The notes beneath the pieces are model-generated. The model worked only from the letters and a program-made list of their open reading frames with translations, was not told the DNA's origin and did not search any database. Both the position numbers and the translations under genes were made by a program. 64,000 bases of DNA, taken from contig QCIP01000008.1 of NCBI GenBank assembly GCA_003216615.1, positions 1 to 64,000 on the forward strand. The letters run 5' to 3'. This DNA is from Prochlorococcus sp. AG-402-M15 (GTDB lineage Bacteria; Cyanobacteriota; Cyanobacteriia; PCC-6307; Cyanobiaceae). Every line of letters begins with the position of its first letter. Position 1 is the stretch's first letter. Below are positions 55,890-64,000 of the stretch, piece by piece.

Positions 55890-56482
55890 ATATATTTCTT
55901 GAAAATATTTATAATTTGTCTTTTTTTTTTAATACCGGTTTTGGGATCTTTTCGTTTGTTTGTATTTATATTTTAATTGTTTTATTAATACTTCCAGCCT
56001 CTTGGTTATCTTTATTATCAGGTTTTTTATATGGCTCATATTTAGGATCAATTATCGTTTTCATTTCCGCTTCCATAGGAGCATCAGTTGCTTTTTTTGT
56101 ATCAAAAAGTTTTTTTGCAAAAAAGCTAAAAAATCTTTTTAGCCGTTATCCAAAATTAAGTGTCATGGAAAAAGTAGTAGAAAAAGGCGGACTTAAATTA
56201 ATTTTTTTAGCGAGATTATCGCCGATATTGCCCTTCAGTATTCTTAATTATTTTTATGGTTTGAATAATGTTAAATTTAGAGATTTCGCTCTTGGTCTTC
56301 TTGGAATAATTCCAGGAACTTTTCTTTATTGCTCAATAGGTAGTTTGGCAAAAAGTATTCAGGAGTTAAAAAATGTGCAATCACCAAATAATTTATATAT
56401 TACTAGCATTGGAATTATTTCAACTTTTTTAGTTGTATATTTCTCAGCTAAATACTCCAGAGAATATTTTGAAAAATCTTAA
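55886..56482 (+). CDS. DedA/TVP38 (SNARE-associated) family membrane protein
   Basis: A 198-residue membrane protein with four to five hydrophobic segments. The family block is ILPASWLSLLSGFLYGSYLGSI, GASVAFFVSK, then KLIFLARLSPILPFSILNYFYGL and the FLYCSIG end of the VTT domain. Members are implicated in lipid scrambling and membrane homeostasis; specific role unknown. It overlaps valS by 4 bases (ATGA) and so is probably co-translated. Confidence 0.85.
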   Translation: MNIFLENIYNLSFFFNTGFGIFSFVCIYILIVLLILPASWLSLLSGFLYGSYLGSIIVFISASIGASVAFFVSKSFFAKKLKNLFSRYPKLSVMEKVVEKGGLKLIFLARLSPILPFSILNYFYGLNNVKFRDFALGLLGIIPGTFLYCSIGSLAKSIQELKNVQSPNNLYITSIGIISTFLVVYFSAKYSREYFEKS

Positions 56483-56486
56483 GAAT

Positions 56487-56639
56487 TTACTCTTTAATAT
56501 TCCAATCTCTAATTGCTGCAATTAAGATAAACCACAAAAGCCTTAATTTACCTAGTAAAGTTTTGTTGGCTTCTAATTCGATATATTTTGCCTGTCCACA
56601 AGGTGTTTTTATGAAGTTGAAAACTGTTTTCTTAGTCAT
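56487..56639 (-). CDS. Small hypothetical protein, 50 residues
   Basis: A short frame in the gap after the DedA gene on the opposite strand. Its translation starts MTKKTVFNFIKTPCGQAKYI and continues through ELEANKTLLGKLRLLWFILI to AAIRDWNIKE. GAGAG stands 4 bases before the ATG, a good ribosome binding site, and TATAAAAT-like sequence lies further upstream. It has a basic N-terminus, one amphipathic or hydrophobic segment (LRLLWFILIAAI) and codon use like its neighbours. I do not recognise a family. It is real enough to annotate, but unproven. Confidence 0.5.
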   Translation of the reverse strand: MTKKTVFNFIKTPCGQAKYIELEANKTLLGKLRLLWFILIAAIRDWNIKE

Positions 56640-56757
56640 AATTCTCTCAAAAAGTCCTGATAATTATTCTTATATTTTATAGCCAAGATTTTTATTTTTT
56701 TTTATTTAAAAACCACATTTTTCTTTGACTACTTTGTTGAATATTATTTTTGAAAAT

Positions 56758-58086
56758 TTAAACTTTTTCTCCAACTTTAAATCCTCTAAAGCATTTGAAT
56801 CTAGGAAATCTAAGACTAAAAGCTACCGCATCCTTGGATTTCGTTTTAGCATCACCTCTGATTTCTACAAGTTGACCTATGAGTTGACTCCGTTTTGACC
56901 AATATTCTTGACGTTGGATATCACTAAATCCGCTTCCACAACTAAGACTGTATTCATGCCCATCATCTTCACCTTCAACTAGGACAGCTCCTAGTCTACC
57001 TTTATTGCGACCTGTGCCTTCCTCAACTGATACAACCTTTAAAGTGACTTCAATGAAAGGTTTTGCTTTTAACCAACTGTGTGTTCTTTTACATTCATAC
57101 ATAGCATCAGGATCTTTAATCATTACTCCTTCATATCCACCTTCCACGGCAGATTTATTCAGCTCTACAAATCTTTTCTGTCCCTCAATGGTGTCGAGAT
57201 CTACATTTTCCCATTCAAGTGTTTTTATATGTCTTAGAAGCATAGAATGTTTTGCTACCCATTCTTTTACTAATAAACTTCTTGCTGTTTGACTAGTGTT
57301 CCATCTCCCTTTTTGGAAGTTTTCGAGGGGACATAAGTCAAATAGGTGGAGAACTGCGTCTTTTGTTTGTTTGCCATCTTTTCTATGAACCTGTTTCATT
57401 AAATCCTGAAAGTTAGCACTCATTACTTCACCATCTAGGACTAAGTCATGGGGTGCAGGATCTTTTTTTAAGACGTTTTCTATTTCTGAGATAATATGAC
57501 CAAAATTATGGAATTGTTTTCCATTACGAGAAAACATTTCTACTTTATTTTGTCTAATTATTGTTAAGACGCGCACACCATCTAATTTGATTTCAATTTG
57601 CTTTTTTCCTATCATTTTTTTTTCATGATTTGCACTGTCATGAGCTAAAGGACAAGAAAAAATAGGAATCGCATATTTGGGAAATTTCTTGGCTATCTTG
57701 TTGATTGTTTTTTCAGATACACCACATCTAAGATCTTTAATTAAAACTCGTCTATAAAATCCATTCCACTCTTCTTTTGTGGCAGATTCCATAGCCGTAA
57801 TAATTGCATCGCGAGCAGCGTGACCAGTAAGTTCTCTTTGAATAAGCTTGTTTGCTAATTCCCTAAAATCTTTCCATAAAAAATTTTGACTTTTTTCATT
57901 CTCCTTTTCAGGAACAATTTTTACACCAAAAGTTACCAATGGATCAAGTGCCATACGGATACCTTCAAAAAAATCATCTAGACCTTGTTCCATTGCTTCT
58001 GAGATGATTTTTTCTTTATCTAATCTACTTGGGTGTAATTCTAATTGATGTATTATCTCTTCTTTAAACAATTCTTTTTGCCTCAC
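56758..58086 (-). CDS. ATP-dependent DNA ligase, T4 gp30-like
   Basis: Nucleotidyltransferase joining DNA nicks with ATP. Motif I is EIKLDGVR with the adenylated Lys167 (KLDG 167-170). Motif III is MFSRNGK (184-190), then LVLDGEVM with Glu220. Motif IV is YEGVMIKDP (318-326) and motif V is WLKAKP (338-343); an OB-like domain follows. The N-terminal ELTGHAARDAI and LIKDLRCGVSEKTINKIAK segments match the layout of T4 phage ligase (KLTGNAA, MRDLECGAS). Length 442. Two 60-base lines (57001 and 57121) contain 24 G+C each, richer than neighbours. The main NAD-dependent LigA is expected elsewhere. A phage or plasmid origin is likely but inferred. Confidence 0.85.
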   Translation of the reverse strand: MRQKELFKEEIIHQLELHPSRLDKEKIISEAMEQGLDDFFEGIRMALDPLVTFGVKIVPEKENEKSQNFLWKDFRELANKLIQRELTGHAARDAIITAMESATKEEWNGFYRRVLIKDLRCGVSEKTINKIAKKFPKYAIPIFSCPLAHDSANHEKKMIGKKQIEIKLDGVRVLTIIRQNKVEMFSRNGKQFHNFGHIISEIENVLKKDPAPHDLVLDGEVMSANFQDLMKQVHRKDGKQTKDAVLHLFDLCPLENFQKGRWNTSQTARSLLVKEWVAKHSMLLRHIKTLEWENVDLDTIEGQKRFVELNKSAVEGGYEGVMIKDPDAMYECKRTHSWLKAKPFIEVTLKVVSVEEGTGRNKGRLGAVLVEGEDDGHEYSLSCGSGFSDIQRQEYWSKRSQLIGQLVEIRGDAKTKSKDAVAFSLRFPRFKCFRGFKVGEKV

Positions 58087-58095
58087 AAGAAATTA

Positions 58096-58515
58096 TTAAT
58101 TCACTTTTGCTATTCTGTCTATTTTCCAATCATTGTCAGTTTTTGCGAATGTGAAATCTAATGGGAGCTCATCTTGTTTATCTTCTGATTTTAAATTCAA
58201 AGTTATTATGATTTGATCTTCTTGGACTCTAGGTCTTCCTGATTTTAAATTTCTGTATTTATTGAGGTTTAAACTAGCTAAAAATTTAAGAAAGTCTTGG
58301 CGTTTCACATGAGTTTTATAAGTTTTTGTAGTCAAACCATACGCTGCATCAATTCTGCCAGCAGCTATTTGATCAAAAAACTTTCTTACTAATGGATTAA
58401 TTCCTCTGGCGCTTATAACTAATTTGACTGCATTAAAAGTCCAAAAAGAAACTAGTACAGCTCCGCCAACTAATAATGCTTTAATTCCGATATCTTTAAC
58501 TAGTGTTGCATCCAT
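58096..58515 (-). CDS. Membrane-anchored hypothetical protein with NTF2/DUF4864-like domain
   Basis: A 139-residue protein with one N-terminal transmembrane helix (about 10-33) and a soluble domain. The domain begins VRKFFDQIAAGRIDAAYGLTTKTYK and ends in antiparallel strands with LDFTFAKTDNDWKIDRIAKV. That arrangement of helix, YGLTT motif, then strands closing on a Trp-Lys-Ile segment resembles the NTF2-like/DUF4864 fold found in cyanobacterial hypothetical proteins. Function unknown. It starts 85 bases from the divergent SprT-like gene and ends 9 bases before the ligase. Confidence 0.7.
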   Translation of the reverse strand: MDATLVKDIGIKALLVGGAVLVSFWTFNAVKLVISARGINPLVRKFFDQIAAGRIDAAYGLTTKTYKTHVKRQDFLKFLASLNLNKYRNLKSGRPRVQEDQIIITLNLKSEDKQDELPLDFTFAKTDNDWKIDRIAKVN

Positions 58516-58600
58516 GTTGATTTGAGTTTTTTATTACTTTAAGAAAAGAAATCGTTTTTGATGGCTTTTTTTGTCAAAATAATACTAATTTTAATCCATA

Positions 58601-59128
58601 ATGCCTGTAATTCCTCTTTTACCTTTATTTCATAAATTTAATAGCCAATATTTTGAAAATTCTCTAGCGGTTAATAATCAACCTTTAGTAAAGGTTAGAT
58701 GGAGTGATAATAGATTAAAAACTACTGCTGGTTTTTATAAAAGAAAACGAATTAATGGTTTTGTCGATTCTGAAATTATCTTATCGAAACCTATTTTGAG
58801 TAAATTATCTACTATTGAAATAAACAGTACTTTATGTCATGAAATGATTCACGCATGGGTAGATAGGATATTAAAAAAAAATGAGATACATGGTCCAAAT
58901 TTCTTAGAAAAGATGAATGAAATTAATGAGAAAGAGAAGAATTTTCAGATTTCCGTGAGGCACTCATTTCCTATTGAAAGGAGAGAATTAAAATATATAG
59001 GAACTTGCCAAAATTGTGGTGAGAAATTTTTCTACAGGAAAAGGATAAGGAATATTGCCTGTAAAAAATGTTGTGTAAATTTCTTTAATGGATCATGGAA
59101 TAAAAAGTGTTTAATTTTGTTTGATTAA
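58601..59128 (+). CDS. SprT-like zinc metallopeptidase family protein
   Basis: A 175-residue protein of the SprT/Spartan-like family. The zinc motif is HEMIH (His80, Glu81, His84) in STLCHEMIHAWVD, with a third ligand candidate His98 in HGPNF. A C-terminal zinc ribbon has pairs Cys136/Cys139 and Cys154/Cys157. Eukaryotic Spartan digests DNA-protein crosslinks; bacterial substrates are not established. It sits among small lineage-specific genes. Confidence 0.85.
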   Translation: MPVIPLLPLFHKFNSQYFENSLAVNNQPLVKVRWSDNRLKTTAGFYKRKRINGFVDSEIILSKPILSKLSTIEINSTLCHEMIHAWVDRILKKNEIHGPNFLEKMNEINEKEKNFQISVRHSFPIERRELKYIGTCQNCGEKFFYRKRIRNIACKKCCVNFFNGSWNKKCLILFD

Positions 59129-59211
59129 AAATATAAGATGTGTTTTTGTTTCTATATTTGGAATTATTTATTTTTTTAATGTAATTTATATTTAAAAAAG
59201 CATAATAATTT

Positions 59212-59775
59212 ATGGATTCAAGGAGAATTAGAAATCTTAGAAATAGTTTTGATAAAAATATTGTTGATAAACAGGTTGATAAAATTTTCGAAACTGGAAG
59301 ACAATTTGTTGATGGAGTATCTGGTGCTAGGCCAGGAAAAAGAAGGAATTCAGATTTTCAAGGAATAACAAGTAAGAGTGTTAAAAAAGTAGGAAGATGG
59401 GTATCTGAAAAAGTGGATTTATTTTTTGATGATGATAATGATGATTGGTATGATGATAATTTTTACGATGATAATAGCGATATTAAGACATTTACTCGAG
59501 AATCAAATTCTTATGAATCTGCGAAACCGCACTCAAAAAGACCTTTAGAAGCAATATCTTTAAGGCAACCAAAAAATTTACAGACAACTGAGCAAAAAAA
59601 ATTACCTTATGTGAAAGAGAGTAATGATGAAGATTGGCCAGATGAAATGGATTTCAAAGTTGAAAGATGGCAAAGAGCTTCAGAAAAAGAGAATAATACA
59701 TCAAGAGATCAATCAAACCAACAAGGTCAATCAAAATCTAGAAATATTCCCAGATCAAGAAGAAGAAGGGTATAG
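59212..59775 (+). CDS. Cyanobacterial hypothetical protein with Asp-rich segment
   Basis: A 187-residue soluble, low-complexity protein. The N-terminal 75 residues are basic and probably folded (SRRIRNLRNSF, then KVGRWVSEKVDLFF). A strongly acidic stretch follows at 76-93 (DDDNDDWYDDNFYDDNSD). The rest is polar and disordered, ending SRNIPRSRRRRV. I do not recognise a function. The 3' end overlaps the chorismate lyase gene by 21 bases on the other strand. Confidence 0.7.
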   Translation: MDSRRIRNLRNSFDKNIVDKQVDKIFETGRQFVDGVSGARPGKRRNSDFQGITSKSVKKVGRWVSEKVDLFFDDDNDDWYDDNFYDDNSDIKTFTRESNSYESAKPHSKRPLEAISLRQPKNLQTTEQKKLPYVKESNDEDWPDEMDFKVERWQRASEKENNTSRDQSNQQGQSKSRNIPRSRRRRV

Positions 59776-60297
59776 TTTTGTAAATTCTTTAATTCCTGAA
59801 TAACCTAACAAACTTTCTAAATGTGGATTAAAGACTTCTCTAATGATAGTTAGGGGCTTTTTGTCTCGAAAAAATCTATAATTTCTTGACCAGAATGGAC
59901 CTTTAAAACAAAATTGATCTTCTAGCCAATTTGAATTAACAAGTGATATTCGGTCAACTTCTCTAAATAATTCTGATCTGTCTTGTGTCAAATTCTTCCA
60001 AATTGGTTCTTCTTTGGCTTTTAAATTTTCATTCACTTGTTCTGAATTCCACCAACTTTCAGCCCATGCTAGGTTTTTATTATTGTTTTTAATCCATACT
60101 TGTCTTCTAATTAAGGGGCCATTTAACTGATTTAATTCTTTAGGACCTTCTTGAATGAATAGAGGATCTAATTGCATTGAAATTAATCTAATTGTGGTCT
60201 CTTGATTAGTTAAAAGCTGTAGATGTCTAGTCGGACTTCCATCCCCAAGCAGCATTAATTTCCATGGACCAGATATTTTTGGCAATGAATTTTTCAC
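59755..60297 (-). CDS. Ycf21-type chorismate lyase
   Basis: A 180-residue protein of the DUF98/Ycf21 family. The family opens PWKLMLLGDGSPTRHLQLLT, continues with LIRRQVWIK and AWAESWWNSE, and has a LFREVDRISLVNS segment. The Synechocystis member converts chorismate to 4-hydroxybenzoate, the ring precursor of plastoquinone; that function is inferred here by family. It is shorter than E. coli UbiC-independent alternatives and shows no signal peptide. Convergent 21-base overlap with the preceding gene. Confidence 0.82.
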   Translation of the reverse strand: MKNSLPKISGPWKLMLLGDGSPTRHLQLLTNQETTIRLISMQLDPLFIQEGPKELNQLNGPLIRRQVWIKNNNKNLAWAESWWNSEQVNENLKAKEEPIWKNLTQDRSELFREVDRISLVNSNWLEDQFCFKGPFWSRNYRFFRDKKPLTIIREVFNPHLESLLGYSGIKEFTKLYPSSS

Positions 60298-60390
60298 TAA
60301 AAAAGTAGAGGCTTTTTCTTCCCATAAAATTTTTGGTGAGTTGAAAAGTTTATTATTCAGTGCTCTGAAGTATTGCTTTTAAGATGATAA

Positions 60391-62346
60391 CTATTTTTCG
60401 ATAAAAATATTTGTCTTTTCTTTCTTTATTTCTCTTATTTTGAGCCAAACAAGTAATGCAGTTAAATCAGCTTTACTTACTCCGGGAATTTTTGAAGCAT
60501 CACCAAAATTTTTTGGCTTTATCTTATTCAAATTTTCTCTTGCTTCTAAAGATAATGTATCTATCTTTTCATAATTTATTTCTTGGGGCAAAGATTTAGA
60601 GCTTTGACGATTTATTTGTTCAATATTGTTTTTTTGTCTTCTAAGATATCCTTCGTATTTAATATCTATTTCAACACCTTCTTTTATTGGCAAAGCCAGA
60701 TCTTGTTTAGTCAAATCATATTTAGTTAGATCTGAATAATGAAAATTTGGCCTTTTTAAGAGTTCTTTCAAAGTTGTTGAGCCTTTGATTTTTGATCCCG
60801 TGTCTAACTCTATTTTTTTCGCTATTTCATCGGTATTTTTTAAACGGGTTTTTTTTAATCTTAATTTCTCGTTTTCAAGTAATTTAATCTTTTCTTGATA
60901 GGCCGACCATCTTTTCTGATCAATTAGCCCTATTTGATAACCTAATGGGGTTAATCTTCTATCAGCATTATCTCCTCTTAGGGTTAACCTATATTCACTT
61001 CTACTAGTAAGAACTCTATATGGCTCTTTCAGATCTTTAGTAATTAAATCATTAATCATTGTTCCTATATAGCTGCTTTCCCTAGTAAAGATTATTGGAT
61101 CTTTTTGTTTTAGTTTTCTTGTTGCATTGATCCCTGCAACTAATCCTTGCGCAGCAGCTTCTTCATAACCAGTAGTTCCGTTAATTTGTCCGGCGCTAAA
61201 TAAATATTCAATTTCTTTCGTTTCTAGTGATGTTTGGAGCTGTGTTGCAGGTATATATTCATACTCCACAGCATATGCTGGCCGCAACATTTTACATTTA
61301 CTTAATCCAGGTAAGGTTCTTAAAAGTTCTAATTGAATATTTTCGGGTAAACCTGTAGAAAATCCTTGAACATATATTTCAGGGGTATTAATTCCTTCTG
61401 GTTCTAAGAAAATTTGATGAGATTCTTTATCAGCAAATTTAACGATTTTATCTTCAATAGATGGACAATATCTTGGTCCTTTACTATCAATAAACCCACC
61501 ATAAATGGGTGTTAAATGTAAATTATCGCGTATTAGTTGGTGTGTTTTAGAAGTTGTTCTTGTTATGTGACAACTTACTTGAGGCATATTATTTTTGATT
61601 TCTGGGTCAAACGAAAAATATTTATCAGCTGCTGTACTAGGTTGAATATCTAATTCATCAAAAATGATACTTTTTTTATCAACTCTTGCTGGAGTACCTG
61701 TTTTTAAACGTTCTGTTTTTATACCAATTTCGTGCAAGTTTTGAGTTAGACCTTGTGCTGCTTGTTCACCAGATCTGCCAGCTGACATTGATTTATTACC
61801 TATCCATATTCTTCCTTCTAAAAATGTACCAGCAGTGATGATAACTGATCTTGCTGAATAATAACTACCAAAGAAAGTTCTTACACCTTTTATTCGTTTT
61901 TTTATATTTTTTTTGGAGTTCAATCCAATTTCTTCAGTTTTTGCAATATCGAGTTCAGTAATCATTGCTTCTTTTAAAGATAAATTATCTGTATTTTGTA
62001 GTATTTCGATCATCTTTTTTGAGTATTCTCTTTTATCTGTTTGAGCTCTTAATGCCCATACAGCTGGCCCTCTACTTGCATTTAATATTCTTTTCTGTAT
62101 TGCTGTTTCATCAGCTAATTTTCCAATAATTCCTCCTAATGCATCAACTTCATGCACCAACTGACTTTTTGCTGGCCCGCCAACTGCAGGGTTACAAGGT
62201 TGCCAGGCAATTCTATCTAAATTGATTGTGAATAATGCTGTAGAAAATCCTAATTTTGCACTGGTTATAGCTGCTTCACATCCTGCATGTCCTCCTCCAA
62301 TGACTATGATGTCAAAAGATTCATTTTTTGATTGATGATCTTGCAT
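60391..62346 (-). CDS. mnmG: tRNA uridine-5-carboxymethylaminomethyl synthesis enzyme MnmG
   Basis: FAD protein that with MnmE modifies wobble U34. The FAD loop is [13 protein letters not shown] (residues 14-26). [22 protein letters not shown] is diagnostic, with [11 protein letters not shown] and [17 protein letters not shown] further on, and the C-terminal helical domain follows, with [10 protein letters not shown] before it. Length 651. It is read leftward 14 bases after dnaB, so it may be co-transcribed with it. Confidence 0.97.
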   Translation of the reverse strand: MQDHQSKNESFDIIVIGGGHAGCEAAITSAKLGFSTALFTINLDRIAWQPCNPAVGGPAKSQLVHEVDALGGIIGKLADETAIQKRILNASRGPAVWALRAQTDKREYSKKMIEILQNTDNLSLKEAMITELDIAKTEEIGLNSKKNIKKRIKGVRTFFGSYYSARSVIITAGTFLEGRIWIGNKSMSAGRSGEQAAQGLTQNLHEIGIKTERLKTGTPARVDKKSIIFDELDIQPSTAADKYFSFDPEIKNNMPQVSCHITRTTSKTHQLIRDNLHLTPIYGGFIDSKGPRYCPSIEDKIVKFADKESHQIFLEPEGINTPEIYVQGFSTGLPENIQLELLRTLPGLSKCKMLRPAYAVEYEYIPATQLQTSLETKEIEYLFSAGQINGTTGYEEAAAQGLVAGINATRKLKQKDPIIFTRESSYIGTMINDLITKDLKEPYRVLTSRSEYRLTLRGDNADRRLTPLGYQIGLIDQKRWSAYQEKIKLLENEKLRLKKTRLKNTDEIAKKIELDTGSKIKGSTTLKELLKRPNFHYSDLTKYDLTKQDLALPIKEGVEIDIKYEGYLRRQKNNIEQINRQSSKSLPQEINYEKIDTLSLEARENLNKIKPKNFGDASKIPGVSKADLTALLVWLKIREIKKEKTNIFIEK

Positions 62347-62360
62347 TAGTTAGGAGCGAT

Positions 62361-63743
62361 TTAATTAGCTAAATTCCTAAATCTCGTATATTGAGGTTCA
62401 AATAATAATTTAACAGTATTTGTAGGACCATTTCTATTTTTAGTGATAATAATTTCTGTTATCCCTTTATCTTCAGTTTCTGGATTATAGTATTCATCTC
62501 TATAAATCATACAAACTAAGTCAGCATCTTGTTCTATTGAACCTGACTCTCTAAGGTCGCTTAGTAGAGGACGTTTATTTGTTCTTGATTCAACGCCTCT
62601 ACTTAATTGAGATAATGCTATTACTGGCACATTTAGTTCTCTTGCCATACTTTTAAGGCCTCTTGTTATACGTGAAAGTTCTTGTACCCTATTATCAGGA
62701 GTAGTTCCTTCCATTAATTGTAAGTAATCAATTATTACAAGGCCTAGTTTTTTCTTTTTTTCAGCCATTAATCTTCTACAGAGTGCTCTCATTTCAAGAA
62801 CACTTAAATTAGGTTTATCGTCAATGTATATAGGCATCTGACTTAAAGTATCGATCCCTTCTCCAAGTGCTGGCCATTGCTCGGGGCTAAGACTACCTCG
62901 TTTGAGCCTGCCTCCCTCTATTCCAACTTCTAAAGATAATAATCTATAAGTGAGTTGCTCTTTACTCATTTCAAGGCTAAATAAACAAACAGGTAAATCT
63001 TGCGAATGAGCAACATTTCTCGCCATATTTAAAACTATTGAAGTTTTCCCCATAGATGGTCTTCCGGCAACTATTATTAAATCACTTCTCTGTAATCCCT
63101 GCGTTAAGGCATCAAAATCATAGAAGAGAGTTTTTACTCCAACTTCTTCTTTCCCAAGCGATCTGGCTTCAATTTCATTAAATGTGGTAGTCAGAATTTC
63201 TGCTGCTGGTGTAAGACCTTTTGCGGGCTTTTCTTGACTAATATCAAAAATCTTTTGCTCTGCTTTATCAAGTACTTCATTTGTCTCTTGCGTGTTATCA
63301 AAACCTAGTTGAATCACTTCACTTCCTGAACGTATTAATTGTCTTCTAATAAATTTATCTGTTATTAATTGAGCTACTTGTTCTATAGACGCTGTAGAGG
63401 ATACATTTTCCACTAGATCTACTAATTTATTGTTACCTCCAATTTTTTCTAGTGATTTATTATCTGCTAACCATGCACTCATTGATGTCAAATCAGTTGG
63501 TTTCCCTTGGGTATGCAACATTAATGCTGTTCTATAAATTTCTTGATGTGCATTTATATAAAAAGATTCAGGTTTAATTAAGTCTGCAATTCTGCCAATC
63601 GCATCTGGATCAAGGAGTATGCCACCGAGAACTGCCTCCTCTGCTTGAATGTTTTGAGGAGGGACTAATCCAGCATTTTCGCTGATAAAATCTTTTTTAA
63701 AGTTTTTATTTTGCCCATTATTTGGAAAAGGTACTGAAACCAT
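62361..63743 (-). CDS. dnaB: Replicative DNA helicase DnaB
   Basis: Hexameric helicase loaded at the origin. The N-terminal domain begins after PPQNIQAEEAVLGGILLDPDAIG. The RecA-like motor has Walker A VAGRPSMGKTS (about residue 230), Walker B LVIIDYLQLM and the ALSQLSRGVESRTNKRPLLSDLRESG block. Length 460; no intein, which some cyanobacteria have in this gene. It follows rplI on the same strand (58-base gap) and precedes mnmG. rplI-dnaB linkage is common in bacteria. Confidence 0.97.
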   Translation of the reverse strand: MVSVPFPNNGQNKNFKKDFISENAGLVPPQNIQAEEAVLGGILLDPDAIGRIADLIKPESFYINAHQEIYRTALMLHTQGKPTDLTSMSAWLADNKSLEKIGGNNKLVDLVENVSSTASIEQVAQLITDKFIRRQLIRSGSEVIQLGFDNTQETNEVLDKAEQKIFDISQEKPAKGLTPAAEILTTTFNEIEARSLGKEEVGVKTLFYDFDALTQGLQRSDLIIVAGRPSMGKTSIVLNMARNVAHSQDLPVCLFSLEMSKEQLTYRLLSLEVGIEGGRLKRGSLSPEQWPALGEGIDTLSQMPIYIDDKPNLSVLEMRALCRRLMAEKKKKLGLVIIDYLQLMEGTTPDNRVQELSRITRGLKSMARELNVPVIALSQLSRGVESRTNKRPLLSDLRESGSIEQDADLVCMIYRDEYYNPETEDKGITEIIITKNRNGPTNTVKLLFEPQYTRFRNLAN

Positions 63744-63801
63744 ATCTTTAATTGCTTAGATATATACTCTGGCTACTTTTCAAAATAATGCAACAAATTG
63801 A

Positions 63802-64000
63802 TTAACTTGTTACTTCAATATTTACTTCTGCATTTACTTCTTGATGTAATTTGATTTTTGCAGTAAAGGAACCTAAATTATGAATATCAGGAACTGTGAT
63901 GTTTCTTCTATCAATTTCTTTTTTGGTTGCTGCTTCTATTGCTTCCGCAACATCTCCATTGGTCACTGTTCCAAAAAGCACACCATCTTCTCCAACCTGT
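63802..64000 (-). CDS. rplI: 50S ribosomal protein L9, C-terminal part, cut by window edge
   Basis: The minus strand reads into the window at 64000 with a frame ending at the TAA at 63802-63804. It covers [20 protein letters not shown] and then the C-terminal domain of L9, including KEIDRRNI and [16 protein letters not shown], closing VNIEVTS. About 65 codons are inside the window; the N-terminal domain lies beyond the right edge. It precedes dnaB on the same strand. Confidence 0.93.
   Translation of the reverse strand, partial: QVGEDGVLFGTVTNGDVAEAIEAATKKEIDRRNITVPDIHNLGSFTAKIKLHQEVNAEVNIEVTS

Noticed and set aside
56483-60297. Prophage or genomic island around the ATP ligase
   Set aside because: No integrase, structural phage gene, tRNA-flanked repeat or transposase is visible; neighbours are cyanobacterial-type genes, so only the single ligase looks acquired.

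Overview
The window is a gene-dense, AT-rich (roughly 30% G+C by eye) bacterial chromosome segment. Its gene content points to a picocyanobacterium, most likely a high-light-adapted Prochlorococcus. The lineage evidence is the PRC-barrel/purL/purF cluster beside dnaN, a Ycf21-type chorismate lyase, DUF502, DUF3134 and DUF1400 proteins, a sucrose-phosphate synthase, a group 2 sigma factor and a phytol-kinase-like protein. The genome assignment rests on recognition of these families and their order; no database search was run. I see no insertion sequence, CRISPR array or rRNA. There is one tRNA.

The most informative non-coding stretch is the 336-base gap 11639-11974 between dnaN and thrC, the only gene-free stretch over 300 bases. 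It carries an A/T-only tract, five tandem TAG triplets, an abutting DnaA box and two more DnaA boxes. This is the layout of a basal origin-unwinding element, so I read it as oriC. dnaA is not next to it.

Layout. 1-11638: a partial gene (probably ftsY), nusB, a DUF502 membrane protein, queG, a TPR protein, a type IIA topoisomerase A subunit, then a tight leftward cluster dnaN - PRC-barrel - purL - purF. 11639-11974: oriC. 11975-20218: leftward aarF-like kinase - DUF1400 protein - thrC, then rightward recN and uvrA (DNA repair). 20421-30297: sucrose-phosphate synthase, mraY, argG, rpsF, aroE, dnaK, an amino-acid-oxidase-like flavoprotein and purU. 30308-41729: ClC channel, acnB, DAHP synthase, phytol-kinase-like protein, sigma factor, ppk, an MFS transporter and cobA. 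41702-52502: a run of ten leftward genes, in transcription order mazG, speE, speB, gcvT, aspS, pyrG, queE, queC, pabB, pabC, many separated by a few bases or overlapping. 52601-56482: tRNA-Val, an A-type Fe-S carrier, valS and a DedA/TVP38 membrane protein, all rightward. 56487-60297: small or lineage-specific genes, including a T4-type ATP-dependent DNA ligase, a SprT-like protease and chorismate lyase. 60391-64000: mnmG, dnaB and the C-terminal part of rplI.

Functionally the window is mostly housekeeping: purine synthesis (purL, purF, purU), chorismate metabolism (DAHP synthase, aroE, pabB/pabC, chorismate lyase), queuosine (queC, queE, queG), polyamines (speB, speE), cell wall (mraY), replication and repair (dnaN, dnaB, recN, uvrA, gyrA-like, ligase) and translation (aspS, valS, rpsF, rplI, mnmG). 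The points most worth following up are the oriC architecture, the phage-type ligase, and the apparent loss of Fe-S cluster ligands in PurF.
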